5,857 nt of DNA from Actinomycetes bacterium (GCA_023423215.1 JAFAFZ010000530.1:1-5857); one strand, 5' to 3'; positions 1 through 5,228 are shown, counted from the first letter of the stretch. Numbers and translations are program-made. Notes: generated by a model from the sequence alone, not told the origin.

Positions 1-727
1 GGCCAAGCAGCTCGGCGCTGCGGGCGTCGACGTCGCCGACTCGCTCGCCGCGACGGTCGGCTACACCGGCGCTGCCCACCCCGCGCTGCTGCTGGCGTCG
101 CTCGTCGAGCAGGCCGAGCCCGGCCAGGTCGTGGCCGTCGTCGCCATGGCGGACGGCGCCGACACGTTCTTCTTCAAGGTGACCGACGCCGTCACCGCCT
201 ACCGGGCGGCCGGCGTGACGGTGCCGGTGGCGACGCAGCTGACCGACGGCGACGACACCCTGCCGTACTCGAAGTACCTCTCGTGGCGCGACGTGCTGCC
301 GGTGCAGCCGCCGAACCGCCCCGAGCCGGCGCGCATCTCGGCCTCGGCCGCCGAGCGACGACTGGACTGGAAGTACGGCTTCGTCGGCTCGAAGGACCGC
401 GAGTCCGGGGCGCTGCACCTGCCGCCGGCCCGCGTCGCCTTCGTCAGCGGCAACACCGACGACATGGACCCGGCGCCGATGGCCGACGTGACCGCCACCG
501 TCGCGACCTTCACCATCGACAAGCTCGCCTACTCGCCGTCGCCGCCCATCGTCTTCGCCATCGCCGACTTCGAGGGCGGCGGTCGCCTGCCGGTCGAGCT
601 GACCGACGTGCTGGCGGACGGCGTGAAGATCGGCATGCAGGTCGAGATGACCTTCCGCCGCATCAACACCTCGGACGAGATCGCCAACTACTTCTGGAAG
701 GCCCGCCCCCTGCGCGGGCAGCACTGA
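1..727 (+). CDS. HMG-CoA synthase/ketosynthase III-like protein with fused C-terminal DUF35 OB-fold domain (3' part)
   Basis: The gene is open at the left edge; its frame starts at base 2 and 241 residues remain before the TGA at 725-727. The first ~65 residues look like the end of a thiolase-fold, HMG-CoA-synthase-type enzyme: GYTGAAHPALLLA, then AEPGQVVAVVAMADGAD, matches the family pattern G.T...S...LA...AKPGD.ILV.S.G.GA. A linker leads to a DUF35-type module: a ribbon position at nt 395-448 (GALHLPPARV is the conserved core), then an OB-fold (ATVATFTIDKLAYSPSPPIVFAIADFEGGGR through VEMTFRRI). DUF35 proteins are known partners of thiolases and HMG-CoA synthases, where they hold CoA and bridge the enzymes. 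The ribbon cysteines are all replaced (DxxS and AxxS instead of CxxC). The complete thiolase downstream on the same strand is the likely partner. The exact substrate cannot be told. Family call is firm; the name HMG-CoA synthase is only by fold. Confidence 0.85.
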   Translation, partial: AKQLGAAGVDVADSLAATVGYTGAAHPALLLASLVEQAEPGQVVAVVAMADGADTFFFKVTDAVTAYRAAGVTVPVATQLTDGDDTLPYSKYLSWRDVLPVQPPNRPEPARISASAAERRLDWKYGFVGSKDRESGALHLPPARVAFVSGNTDDMDPAPMADVTATVATFTIDKLAYSPSPPIVFAIADFEGGGRLPVELTDVLADGVKIGMQVEMTFRRINTSDEIANYFWKARPLRGQH

Positions 728-769
728 CCGACACGCACGGACCGCTGCGGCTCAGCTCGCAGTGGGCCC

Positions 770-794
770 GGAGGGGCGTCGGGACGCCTCCTCC
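770..794 (+). terminator. GC-rich intergenic hairpin after the DUF35-fusion gene
   Basis: GGAGG-GGCGT pairs with ACGCC-T-CCTCC around a CGGG loop, giving 10 base pairs with a single bulged T. It starts 43 nt after the upstream stop codon. No U-tract follows, so it would be an atypical, GC-stem terminator of the kind often proposed in actinomycetes. It could instead be an RNA processing or stability element between two co-transcribed genes. Confidence 0.4.
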
Positions 795-803
795 ACGAGT
801 GAG

Positions 804-809
804 TATCAT
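804..809 (+). promoter_or_regulatory. Possible -10 element (TATCAT) before the thiolase gene
   Basis: TATCAT matches the consensus TATAAT at five of six bases and stands out in this GC-rich region. It lies just after the 770-794 hairpin and about 58 nt upstream of the thiolase start, leaving room for a leader of about 50 nt with a Shine-Dalgarno. No convincing -35 hexamer is visible 16-19 bp upstream (the sequence there is part of the hairpin), so this is a weak call. Confidence 0.3.
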
Positions 810-864
810 GAACGAACGCACCCCGGCCGCCGTGCAGGGTGTGCACACCACGGGGAGACGCTGA
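808..864 (+). other. 18-codon upstream ORF in the thiolase leader
   Basis: An ATG at 808 opens 18 codons (MNERTPAAVQGVHTTGRR) ending at TGA 862-864, three bases before the thiolase ATG. The ATG overlaps the possible -10 element, so both cannot be right if transcription starts just downstream of that element. The peptide has no run of one amino acid that would suggest attenuation, and no clear ribosome site precedes it. It may be chance; it is listed because its stop is so close to the next start that translational coupling would be possible. Confidence 0.15.
852..857 (+). promoter_or_regulatory. Shine-Dalgarno of the thiolase gene
   Basis: GGGGAG lies 10 nt upstream of ATG 868 and supports that start. 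The first residues (HGIKDQVAIIGMGCTPF) also match the usual N-terminal strand of SCP-x-type thiolases, so no earlier start is needed. Confidence 0.6.
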
Positions 865-867
865 GCA

Positions 868-2061
868 ATGGCCAGTCACGGGATCAAGGACCAGGTCGCC
901 ATCATCGGGATGGGGTGCACGCCGTTCAAGGAGCACTGGGACCGCAGCATCGACGACCTGATCATCGACGCGGTCGGCGAGACGCTCACCTCGGCCGGCG
1001 TCGCGAAGGACGACATCGACGCCTGGTGGCTCGGCACCGCGCAGTCCGGCATGGCCGGCGTGACGCTCGCCGCGCCGCTCAAGCTGCAGAACAAGCCCGT
1101 GACCCGCGTCGAGAACTACTGCGCGACCGGCTCCGAGGCGCTGCGCCAGGCCTGCTACGCCGTCGCCTCGGGCGCGTACGACATGGCCGCGGCCGTCGGC
1201 GTCGAGAAGGTGAAGGACTCGGGCTACCAGGGCCTGAACGCGTTCCCGATCCCGGGTGACGGCACGGCCCGCACCGTGACGGCCGCCGGCATGTTCTCGC
1301 TCGTCGCCCCGGCGTACGCCGAGAAGTACGGCATCGAGCCCACCGAGCTGCGCCGCACGCTCGCCCGCATCGCCTCGAAGAACCACGCCAACGGCGCCAA
1401 GAACGAGCGGGCCCAGTTCCGCCGCGAGATGTCGGTCGACGCCATCTGCGCGATGCCCGAGGTCGCCGGCATGCTCTCGGTGTTCGACTGCGCGGGCGTC
1501 GCCGACGGTGCCGCCGCGGCGATCGTCGTGCGGGCCGGTGACGCGTACAAGTACACCGACAAGCCGATCTTCGTGAAGGCGCTCGCCATGGTCGCCGGCA
1601 ACGGCAACGGCGTGTCCGACCCGGACTTCGACTACACGCACCTGGACGAGTGCGAGGCCGCCGCCAACGACGCATACGCGCAGGCCGGCATCACCGACCC
1701 CCGCACCGAGCTGGCCATGGCCGAGGTGCACGACTGCTTCACGCCGACCGAGCTCGTCCTGATGGAGGACCTCGGCTTCTCCAAGCGCGGCGAAGCCTGG
1801 CGCGACGTCGAGGACGGCGCGTTCGACCTGCACGGCGACCTGCCCGTCAACACCGACGGCGGCCTGAAGTCCTTCGGCCACCCCGTCGGCGCGTCGGGGC
1901 TGCGCATGCTCTTCGAGGTCTGGCTGCAGCTGCGCCACGAGGCGCCCGACGACCGCCAGATCGACACCGCGGACCGTGGCCTGGCGCTGACCCACAACCT
2001 GGGCGGCTACCCGGGAGACATGGTCAGCTTCGTCGGCATCTGGGGCAACCGGCAGGGCTGA
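868..2061 (+). CDS. SCP-x-type thiolase (acetyl-CoA acetyltransferase family)
   Basis: The protein has 397 residues, the usual size of a one-domain thiolase. It starts with VAIIGMGCTPF. The nucleophile cysteine is Cys85 in ENYCATGSEA; HDCF at 289-292, followed by TPTEL, is the hallmark of the SCP-x group; NTDGGLKSFGHPVGASG at 328-344 supplies the catalytic His338; and THNLGG near 375-380 replaces the C-terminal CxG of classical thiolases, as in mammalian SCP-x. All core residues are present, so it is probably active. It would condense or cleave acyl-CoA thioesters in the cytoplasm. The gene follows a ketosynthase/HMGCS-DUF35 fusion on the same strand; DUF35 proteins are established partners of this thiolase type (archaeal acetoacetyl-CoA thiolase complex; BbsA/BbsB of anaerobic toluene breakdown). 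Whether it makes acetoacetyl-CoA or degrades a larger acyl-CoA is not visible. A hairpin follows the stop. Confidence 0.92.
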   Translation: MASHGIKDQVAIIGMGCTPFKEHWDRSIDDLIIDAVGETLTSAGVAKDDIDAWWLGTAQSGMAGVTLAAPLKLQNKPVTRVENYCATGSEALRQACYAVASGAYDMAAAVGVEKVKDSGYQGLNAFPIPGDGTARTVTAAGMFSLVAPAYAEKYGIEPTELRRTLARIASKNHANGAKNERAQFRREMSVDAICAMPEVAGMLSVFDCAGVADGAAAAIVVRAGDAYKYTDKPIFVKALAMVAGNGNGVSDPDFDYTHLDECEAAANDAYAQAGITDPRTELAMAEVHDCFTPTELVLMEDLGFSKRGEAWRDVEDGAFDLHGDLPVNTDGGLKSFGHPVGASGLRMLFEVWLQLRHEAPDDRQIDTADRGLALTHNLGGYPGDMVSFVGIWGNRQG

Positions 2062-2076
2062 CCGGGCGCGGGACGA

Positions 2077-2098
2077 CGTCGCCGTCGGGGCGGCGGCG
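2077..2098 (+). terminator. Hairpin downstream of the thiolase gene
   Basis: CGTCGCCG pairs with CGGCGGCG (eight pairs, one of them G-U) around the loop TCGGGG, starting 16 nt after the thiolase stop. There is no U-tract. Its place and strength suit a factor-independent-like or processing hairpin closing the thiolase transcript, but in this base composition such stems also arise by chance. Confidence 0.35.
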
Positions 2099-2107
2099 AG
2101 TGCTGCG

Positions 2108-2122
2108 CAGTTCGCGGAACTG
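2108..2122 (+). promoter_or_regulatory. Perfect inverted repeat CAGTTC-GCG-GAACTG, candidate operator
   Basis: Six-base arms are exactly complementary with a 3-bp centre. The element lies 58 bp before the GGDEF-like ATG, in the gap after the thiolase terminator candidate. A poor -10-like TACACC follows at 2125-2130, which would put the dyad in the promoter spacer. The GTTC/GAAC arms are in the opposite order to the GAAC-N4-GTTC box bound by actinobacterial LexA, so LexA is not implied. A short hairpin function is equally possible. Confidence 0.35.
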
Positions 2123-2179
2123 GCTACACCTTCGCCCCGGACCTGCCGACAACTCGTGGGCGTGGAGCGAGATCTGACG

Positions 2180-2668
2180 ATGGGCCTGCCGGGTCGCGAC
2201 ATCCTGACCGAACGCCTCGATCAACTGATCGCGACGTGGACCGACGCCGCGGGGCGCCGTCTGCCGGTCGGTCGCGGCTCGACGTACCTGCCCGAGCCGG
2301 CGCCGCCGGCGATCTACGCGATCGGCGTGGACAGCTACGCGCACCTGGCCGAGGTCGACGAGGACCTCGCCCGGGACGCCATGTCCGAGGTCACCCGGCG
2401 GCTCGATCGCCTGGTGCGCTCCAGCGACGTGCTCGGCGTGCTGGCGCCCGGTCGCTTCGGCCTGGCCGCGGCATCGGTGGCGCCGTCCACGGCCGGCGTG
2501 ATCATGGAGCGCATGACGGGTGCGGTCGCCATGCCGCTCGACCTGGGCGGCGAGACCGTCTCGCTGTCGGTCACCATCGGGGTGGCCTTCGCGTTCGACG
2601 GCGCCACGGCGGCCGAGCTCGTCGCCGCGGCCGAGGCGGACCTGGACCGGCCCACCCGCGGTCGCTGA
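2180..2668 (+). CDS. Stand-alone degenerate GGDEF-domain protein, probably not a cyclase
   Basis: From ATG 2180 (GGAG at 2164-2167, 12 nt upstream) the protein has 162 residues; a GTG at 2156 would add eight (GVERDLT) that faintly echo the DPLTGLPNR entry of GGDEF domains but has no ribosome site. The domain is nearly the whole protein: GLPGRDILTERL at the start, IYAIGVDSYAHLAE (first metal-ligand strand, Asp kept), RRLDRLVRSSDVLGVLAPGRFGLAA, then VSLSVTIGVAFAF and AAEADL near the end, matching the SxGva and AD.ALY stretches. GGDEF itself reads APGRF (nt 2444-2458), so the second metal ligand and GTP-binding glycines are gone. The RxxD inhibitory site (RSSD, 2417-2428) is kept exactly five residues upstream. 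No membrane or sensor part is visible. It may bind c-di-GMP or be structural. It converges on the DUF2332 gene. Confidence 0.75.
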   Translation: MGLPGRDILTERLDQLIATWTDAAGRRLPVGRGSTYLPEPAPPAIYAIGVDSYAHLAEVDEDLARDAMSEVTRRLDRLVRSSDVLGVLAPGRFGLAAASVAPSTAGVIMERMTGAVAMPLDLGGETVSLSVTIGVAFAFDGATAAELVAAAEADLDRPTRGR

Positions 2669-2699
2669 GACCGCTCGGCCGGTCGCGAGCGCCGCTCGC
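2658..2699. terminator. Two hairpins between convergent genes, candidate bidirectional terminator
   Basis: GCGGTC-GCTGA-GACCGC (2658-2674, six perfect pairs) spans the GGDEF-like stop codon. GCGAGC-GCC-GCTCGC (2685-2699, six perfect pairs) ends two bases before the DUF2332 stop codon complement. Only 32 bp separate the two convergent genes, so one or both stems must serve transcripts from either side if termination happens here. Neither has a strong U-tract. Confidence 0.45.
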
Positions 2700-2700
2700 T

Positions 2701-3822
2701 TCAGGCGAGGTCGGCCCAGACCAGGTGCGCCTGGCAGCGTCCGAGCACCTGCACGCGCCGTTCGCCGGCGTCACCCCAGCAGGTCGCGGCGAGCACGGAC
2801 GAGAAGCGCTGGTCCGCGTCGGCGTCCTCGGGCAGCGGTGGGATCTCGATCCACGGCAGCACCGTGTCCGCCTCGAGCGTGAGCAGGGTCAGCCGACCGC
2901 CGCGTGCCGCGCAGCGTCGTGCCGCGGCGTCGAGCCGGTCGAGCAGCTCGAGCCGTCGCGCCCGGGGCACGTAGGCCAGCACCCATGAGCTGAGCACCAC
3001 CGTGTGCGCGCCGTCGGCGGCCTCGTCGAGCAGCGGGTCCAGGTCGTCGACCAGGTCGCCCCGCGCGACCCGGGGTGGCGATGCGGCCGCCAGCGCGAGC
3101 GCCGCGGCGAGGCGGTCGAACCGCACACGCTGCTCGGGCCAGACGCACGCCTCGAGCCAGCGGGCGTCGGCCGGATCGGTGACGTCGAGCGGGCGCTGGT
3201 CCAGTCCCACCCTCGACGCGATCGGCGCGCCCCAGGTCGCGTCGGACCGAACGTCGCTGCGCAGGGTCGTGCCCAACCGGACGGGCGAGTTGGCGTCGCC
3301 GGCGAGCACGGGGGCACCGCTCGGGTGGCCGAGCTCGTACGCGTAGCGGTCGAGGAGCAGGTTCAACCCGGCGGACGCGCCGAGCTCGACCAGGTGCAGC
3401 GGACGGGGGTCGTCCTCGGTCAGGGCCGCCAGCGCGAGCCACCATGCGCAGCAGCGGTTGACCTCGTTGGTCTGGACCTGGCGGTGGCGGAGCAGGTCGA
3501 GCACCCGGTCCAGGTGGTCGGCGAGCGTGGCCCGCAGCGCGCCGCCCAGGCCGACCTCGGGCGGGGGACCGGGGTGGACCGTCGGGAACCACGGCGCCAG
3601 CGGGACGTCGGGGTGGTCGAGCACGACCGTGTGGAGCGCGGCGAGCAGCAGCACCGGCAGGCGTTGGCCGGTGGGTGCCTCGAGCAGCAGGCCGTGCAAC
3701 GCCGGATCGTCGGCGATCACTCGGCAGAGCCGTGCGTAGATGGGGATGCGCTCGCCCTCGGCGTCCGCGAAGCGCACGAACGCCGCCGCGGCGTCCTCGG
3801 CGGTCGCGACACGTTCGGCCAT
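2701..3822 (-). CDS. DUF2332 family protein
   Basis: The protein has 373 residues and ends at TGA (complement of 2701-2703). The start MAERVATAEDAAAAFVRFAD is chosen because the family's conserved N-terminus begins here and a TACCGT -10 lies at -12 to -7, fitting a leaderless mRNA; the frame stays open for 99 more codons upstream, but those run through a 14-bp tandem repeat that is not a multiple of three and hold no recognisable domain. Family marks: TNEVNRCCAWWLALAAL (about 118-134), LHLVELGASAGLNLLLDRYAYE (142-163), WPEQRVRFDRLAAAL (228-242), VVLSSWVLAYVP (275-286). The ELGASAGLNL segment looks like motif I of SAM-dependent methyltransferases, and the later VLSSWVLAY strand would fit such a fold, but that is inference. 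Function of the family is unknown. No signal peptide or membrane segment is evident, so it is probably cytoplasmic. Confidence 0.88.
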   Translation of the reverse strand: MAERVATAEDAAAAFVRFADAEGERIPIYARLCRVIADDPALHGLLLEAPTGQRLPVLLLAALHTVVLDHPDVPLAPWFPTVHPGPPPEVGLGGALRATLADHLDRVLDLLRHRQVQTNEVNRCCAWWLALAALTEDDPRPLHLVELGASAGLNLLLDRYAYELGHPSGAPVLAGDANSPVRLGTTLRSDVRSDATWGAPIASRVGLDQRPLDVTDPADARWLEACVWPEQRVRFDRLAAALALAAASPPRVARGDLVDDLDPLLDEAADGAHTVVLSSWVLAYVPRARRLELLDRLDAAARRCAARGGRLTLLTLEADTVLPWIEIPPLPEDADADQRFSSVLAATCWGDAGERRVQVLGRCQAHLVWADLA

Positions 3823-3828
3823 GACGGC

Positions 3829-3834
3829 ACGGTA
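3829..3834 (-). promoter_or_regulatory. Leaderless-type -10 element of the DUF2332 gene
   Basis: Read on the minus strand, TACCGT ends seven bases before the A of ATG 3822, the spacing seen for actinobacterial TANNNT boxes that start transcription at the start codon. No Shine-Dalgarno lies close to this ATG (the nearest GGAG is about 20 nt away), which supports a leaderless transcript. No clear -35 is seen. Confidence 0.5.
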
Positions 3835-3844
3835 CCGGCGAGCT

Positions 3845-3889
3845 CCGGTCTGTGGCTCCCCGGTCTGTGGCTCCCCGGTCTGTGGTTCT
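3845..3889. repeat. 15-bp tandem repeat, three copies
   Basis: CCGGTCTGTGGCTCC occurs at 3845-3859 and 3860-3874 exactly and at 3875-3889 with a changed end. A fourth exact copy sits apart at 3966-3980, beyond the 14-bp array; the two outer exact copies share 17 bp (3843-3859 and 3964-3980). Together with the neighbouring array this is a compound minisatellite in the divergent intergenic region. Confidence 0.9.
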
Positions 3890-3954
3890 GGCTCTGTCGT
3901 TCTGGCTCTGTCGTTCTGGCTCTGTCGCTCTGGCTCTGTCGCTCTGGATCTGTC
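3890..3954. repeat. 14-bp tandem repeat, 4.6 copies
   Basis: GGCTCTGTCGTTCT at 3890 and 3904 is followed by the variant GGCTCTGTCGCTCT at 3918 and 3932 and a partial unit at 3946-3954. It resembles the adjoining 15-bp unit (GG.TCTGT.GCTC is common to both), so one probably arose from the other. The 14-bp period is not a multiple of three, so copy changes would shift any reading frame; this argues that the region is not coding. Confidence 0.9.
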
Positions 3955-3988
3955 CCGCTTGGTCTCCGGTCTGTGGCTCCTGCGCTGT

Positions 3989-4011
3989 TGCCCGGTTCGG
4001 CGGGCCGGGCA
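3989..4011. other. Hairpin next to the minisatellite
   Basis: TGCCCGG pairs with CCGGGCA (seven pairs) around a nine-base loop. It follows the repeat tract and precedes the oxidoreductase operator. There is no U-tract and no gene end nearby, so termination is unlikely; it may be chance or a barrier between the divergent promoters. Confidence 0.25.
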
Positions 4012-4060
4012 GGCGGCGCGACCCTGGCCGGCTCGTCCGACGCCCCGCGGTGGTGGCAGA

Positions 4061-4079
4061 ATCTGACGACTCGTCAGAT
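4061..4079. promoter_or_regulatory. Perfect 19-bp palindrome, candidate repressor operator
   Basis: ATCTGACGACTCGTCAGAT has nine-base arms with no mismatch around a single central C. It lies 66 bp before the oxidoreductase start. Length and form fit an operator of a dimeric helix-turn-helix repressor such as the TetR family, many of which control LLM oxidoreductase and lipid genes in actinomycetes; no regulator gene is in the window, so the binder is unknown. A weak -10-like CAGAAT at 4057-4062 overlaps its edge, which would allow repression by blocking RNA polymerase. It is too short-looped to be a good RNA terminator. Confidence 0.65.
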
Positions 4080-4135
4080 CCCGTCGCTCGGCGGCGGACA
4101 TCGCCAGCACGGCGAGCACCGGGCACCGAACATCC

Positions 4136-4141
4136 AGGGGG
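4136..4141 (+). promoter_or_regulatory. Shine-Dalgarno deciding the GTG start of the LLM oxidoreductase
   Basis: AGGGGG lies four bases before GTG 4146. The frame is open well upstream, to about 3852, but that stretch is the repeat tract and operator, so this site together with the family N-terminus (VAWGLQLPVQ) fixes the start. Confidence 0.65.
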
Positions 4142-4145
4142 ACAC

Positions 4146-5090
4146 GTGAGCGCCATCATTCCGAGCGGTGAGGTCGCGTGGGGGCTCCAGCTCCCGGTGC
4201 AGTCCCAGAGCACGGCGTTCGTGCAGCCGTGGGAGGCGTCGGCGGGTGTCGACGAGCTCGTCGCGATGGCGCAGGCGGCCGACCGGGCCGGTGCGCTCTA
4301 CATCGGGGTGTGCGACCACGTCGGCGTGCCCCGTCCGGCCGACGAGAAGATGTCCGCCACGTGGTACGACACGATCGCGACGCTCGGCTGGCTCGGAGCC
4401 GTGACCGAGCGGGTGCGGCTGCTCAGCCACGTCTACGTCCTGCCGTACCGCCACCCGCTGGTGACGGCGAAGGCGTTCACCACGCTCGACCACCTGAGCG
4501 GGGGCCGGGCCATCCTGGGCGCCGGTGCCGGCCACCTCGAGTCCGAGTTCCAGTTCCTCGGCGTCGACTACGAGTCGCGTGGTCGTCAGCTCGAGGAGGC
4601 CGTGCCGATCCTGCGTGCCGCGTTCGCCGAGGCGTACCCGACGGTCGGCGGACCCGGGGCCGAGGTCGGCATCGGCATGCTGCCGCGGCCGGCGTCCGAG
4701 GGGACCCTGCCGATCTGGATCGGCGGTTCGTCCAAGGTCGCGATCCGGCGCGCCGCGGTGCTCGGCGACGGCTGGCTGCCGCAGGGTCCGCCGAAGATGG
4801 GCATGAGCAACGCGATCGCGTTCATCCGCGAGCAGCGCGCCGAGGCGGGGCTGCCCGAAGCGTTCGACATCGGCGTGACCGGCGGCCCGGTCTTCGTCGG
4901 CGAACCCGACCTCGAGGTCGAGGAGTACACGATCCGGGGCACGCCCGAGCAGATCGCCGAGCGCCTGCGGAAGTTCGTGGCGCGTGGCATCAACCAGATC
5001 CAGCTGCGCTTCCTCGGCGTCGACGCAGCGCAGGTCTGCGACCAGATCGAGCGCTTCGGCGCCGAGGTCGCGCCACTGCTCACCGACTGA
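4146..5090 (+). CDS. LLM-class (probably F420-dependent) oxidoreductase, Rv2161c-like
   Basis: The protein has 314 residues from GTG 4146, a normal length for the bacterial luciferase-like monooxygenase family. It shows the TIM-barrel order: WGLQLPVQS (first strand), ELVAMAQAADRAGALYIGVCDHVGVP (13-62, with the family DH), ERVRLLSHVYVLPYRHPLVTAKAFTTLDHLSGGRAILGAGAG (88-129), then ESEFQFLGVDYESRGRQLEEAV, PIWIGGSS...AIRRAAVLGDGWLP (189-212), and a C-terminal RGTPEQIAERLRKFVARGI helix. These features match the probable F420-dependent Rv2161c group; a choice between F420 and FMN cannot be made from sequence alone. The substrate is unknown. It stands alone on its strand behind a long regulatory gap with a 19-bp operator candidate, suggesting substrate-inducible expression. 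Divergent to DUF2332, with no sign of shared function. Confidence 0.9.
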   Translation: MSAIIPSGEVAWGLQLPVQSQSTAFVQPWEASAGVDELVAMAQAADRAGALYIGVCDHVGVPRPADEKMSATWYDTIATLGWLGAVTERVRLLSHVYVLPYRHPLVTAKAFTTLDHLSGGRAILGAGAGHLESEFQFLGVDYESRGRQLEEAVPILRAAFAEAYPTVGGPGAEVGIGMLPRPASEGTLPIWIGGSSKVAIRRAAVLGDGWLPQGPPKMGMSNAIAFIREQRAEAGLPEAFDIGVTGGPVFVGEPDLEVEEYTIRGTPEQIAERLRKFVARGINQIQLRFLGVDAAQVCDQIERFGAEVAPLLTD

Positions 5091-5110
5091 GCTGGCCGGG
5101 CCAGGCTCGC

Positions 5111-5150
5111 CGGACGTCGGACGTCGGACGTCGGACGCCGGACGTCGGAC
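5111..5150. repeat. 7-bp tandem repeat CGGACGT, 5.7 copies
   Basis: Units start at 5111, 5118, 5125, 5132, 5139 and 5146; four are exact, the fourth reads CGGACGC and the last is cut to CGGAC. The array contains four overlapping GACGTC-type palindromic sites. It lies 20 bp after the oxidoreductase stop. Slipped-strand changes in copy number are to be expected. A short CTGGCC-G-GGCCAG inverted repeat (5092-5104) sits between the stop and the array. Confidence 0.9.
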
Positions 5151-5193
5151 CACTCTGTCGCGATCCGTGCGGCCCCCGCAGCTGTCTCACCGA

Positions 5194-5228
5194 GCGGGGT
5201 GCTCCCCGCCGCGCTTCCGCGGAAGCGC
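5194..5228 (+). terminator. Two adjacent strong hairpins in the gap before the DUF222 gene
   Basis: GCGGGG-TGCT-CCCCGC (5194-5209) is a perfect six-pair stem with a tetraloop. GCGCTTCCGCGGAAGCGC (5211-5228) is an 18-bp perfect palindrome directly after it. Both lie about 105-140 nt after the oxidoreductase stop and 70 nt before the next start. They may end the oxidoreductase transcript, though no U-tract follows; the 18-bp palindrome could equally be a protein site upstream of the DUF222 gene. Confidence 0.4.

Noticed and set aside
2172..2180. ATCTGACGA, identical to one arm of the 19-bp operator, at the GGDEF-like start codon
   Set aside because: The second arm is absent (TGGGCCTGC follows), and one 9-bp match in a window of this size is within reach of chance.
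688..2202. 504-codon open frame antisense to the thiolase
   Set aside because: It is the usual mirror of a high-GC gene: the sense frame has clear thiolase motifs and the antisense product is a low-complexity string rich in Val, Arg, Asp and Gly with no recognisable domain.
2444..2458. Active diguanylate cyclase
   Set aside because: The signature reads APGRF, which lacks the glycines and acidic residue needed for GTP and metal binding.
3845..3980. CRISPR-like array
   Set aside because: Units of 14-15 bp are directly adjacent with no spacers of unique sequence, so it is a minisatellite.
3823..4119. A 99-residue N-terminal extension of DUF2332 containing EPQTG repeats
   Set aside because: The frame is open, but the 14-bp array would break it with any copy change, no ribosome site supports an upstream start, and the leaderless -10 fits the inner ATG.
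2771..4213. 480-codon minus-strand frame overlapping DUF2332 out of phase
   Set aside because: The product is Arg/Pro/Gly-rich and runs through the repeat tract; the DUF2332 frame explains the same DNA.
4074..5153. 359-codon open frame antisense to the oxidoreductase
   Set aside because: Shadow of the sense codons; no family pattern and no start signal.
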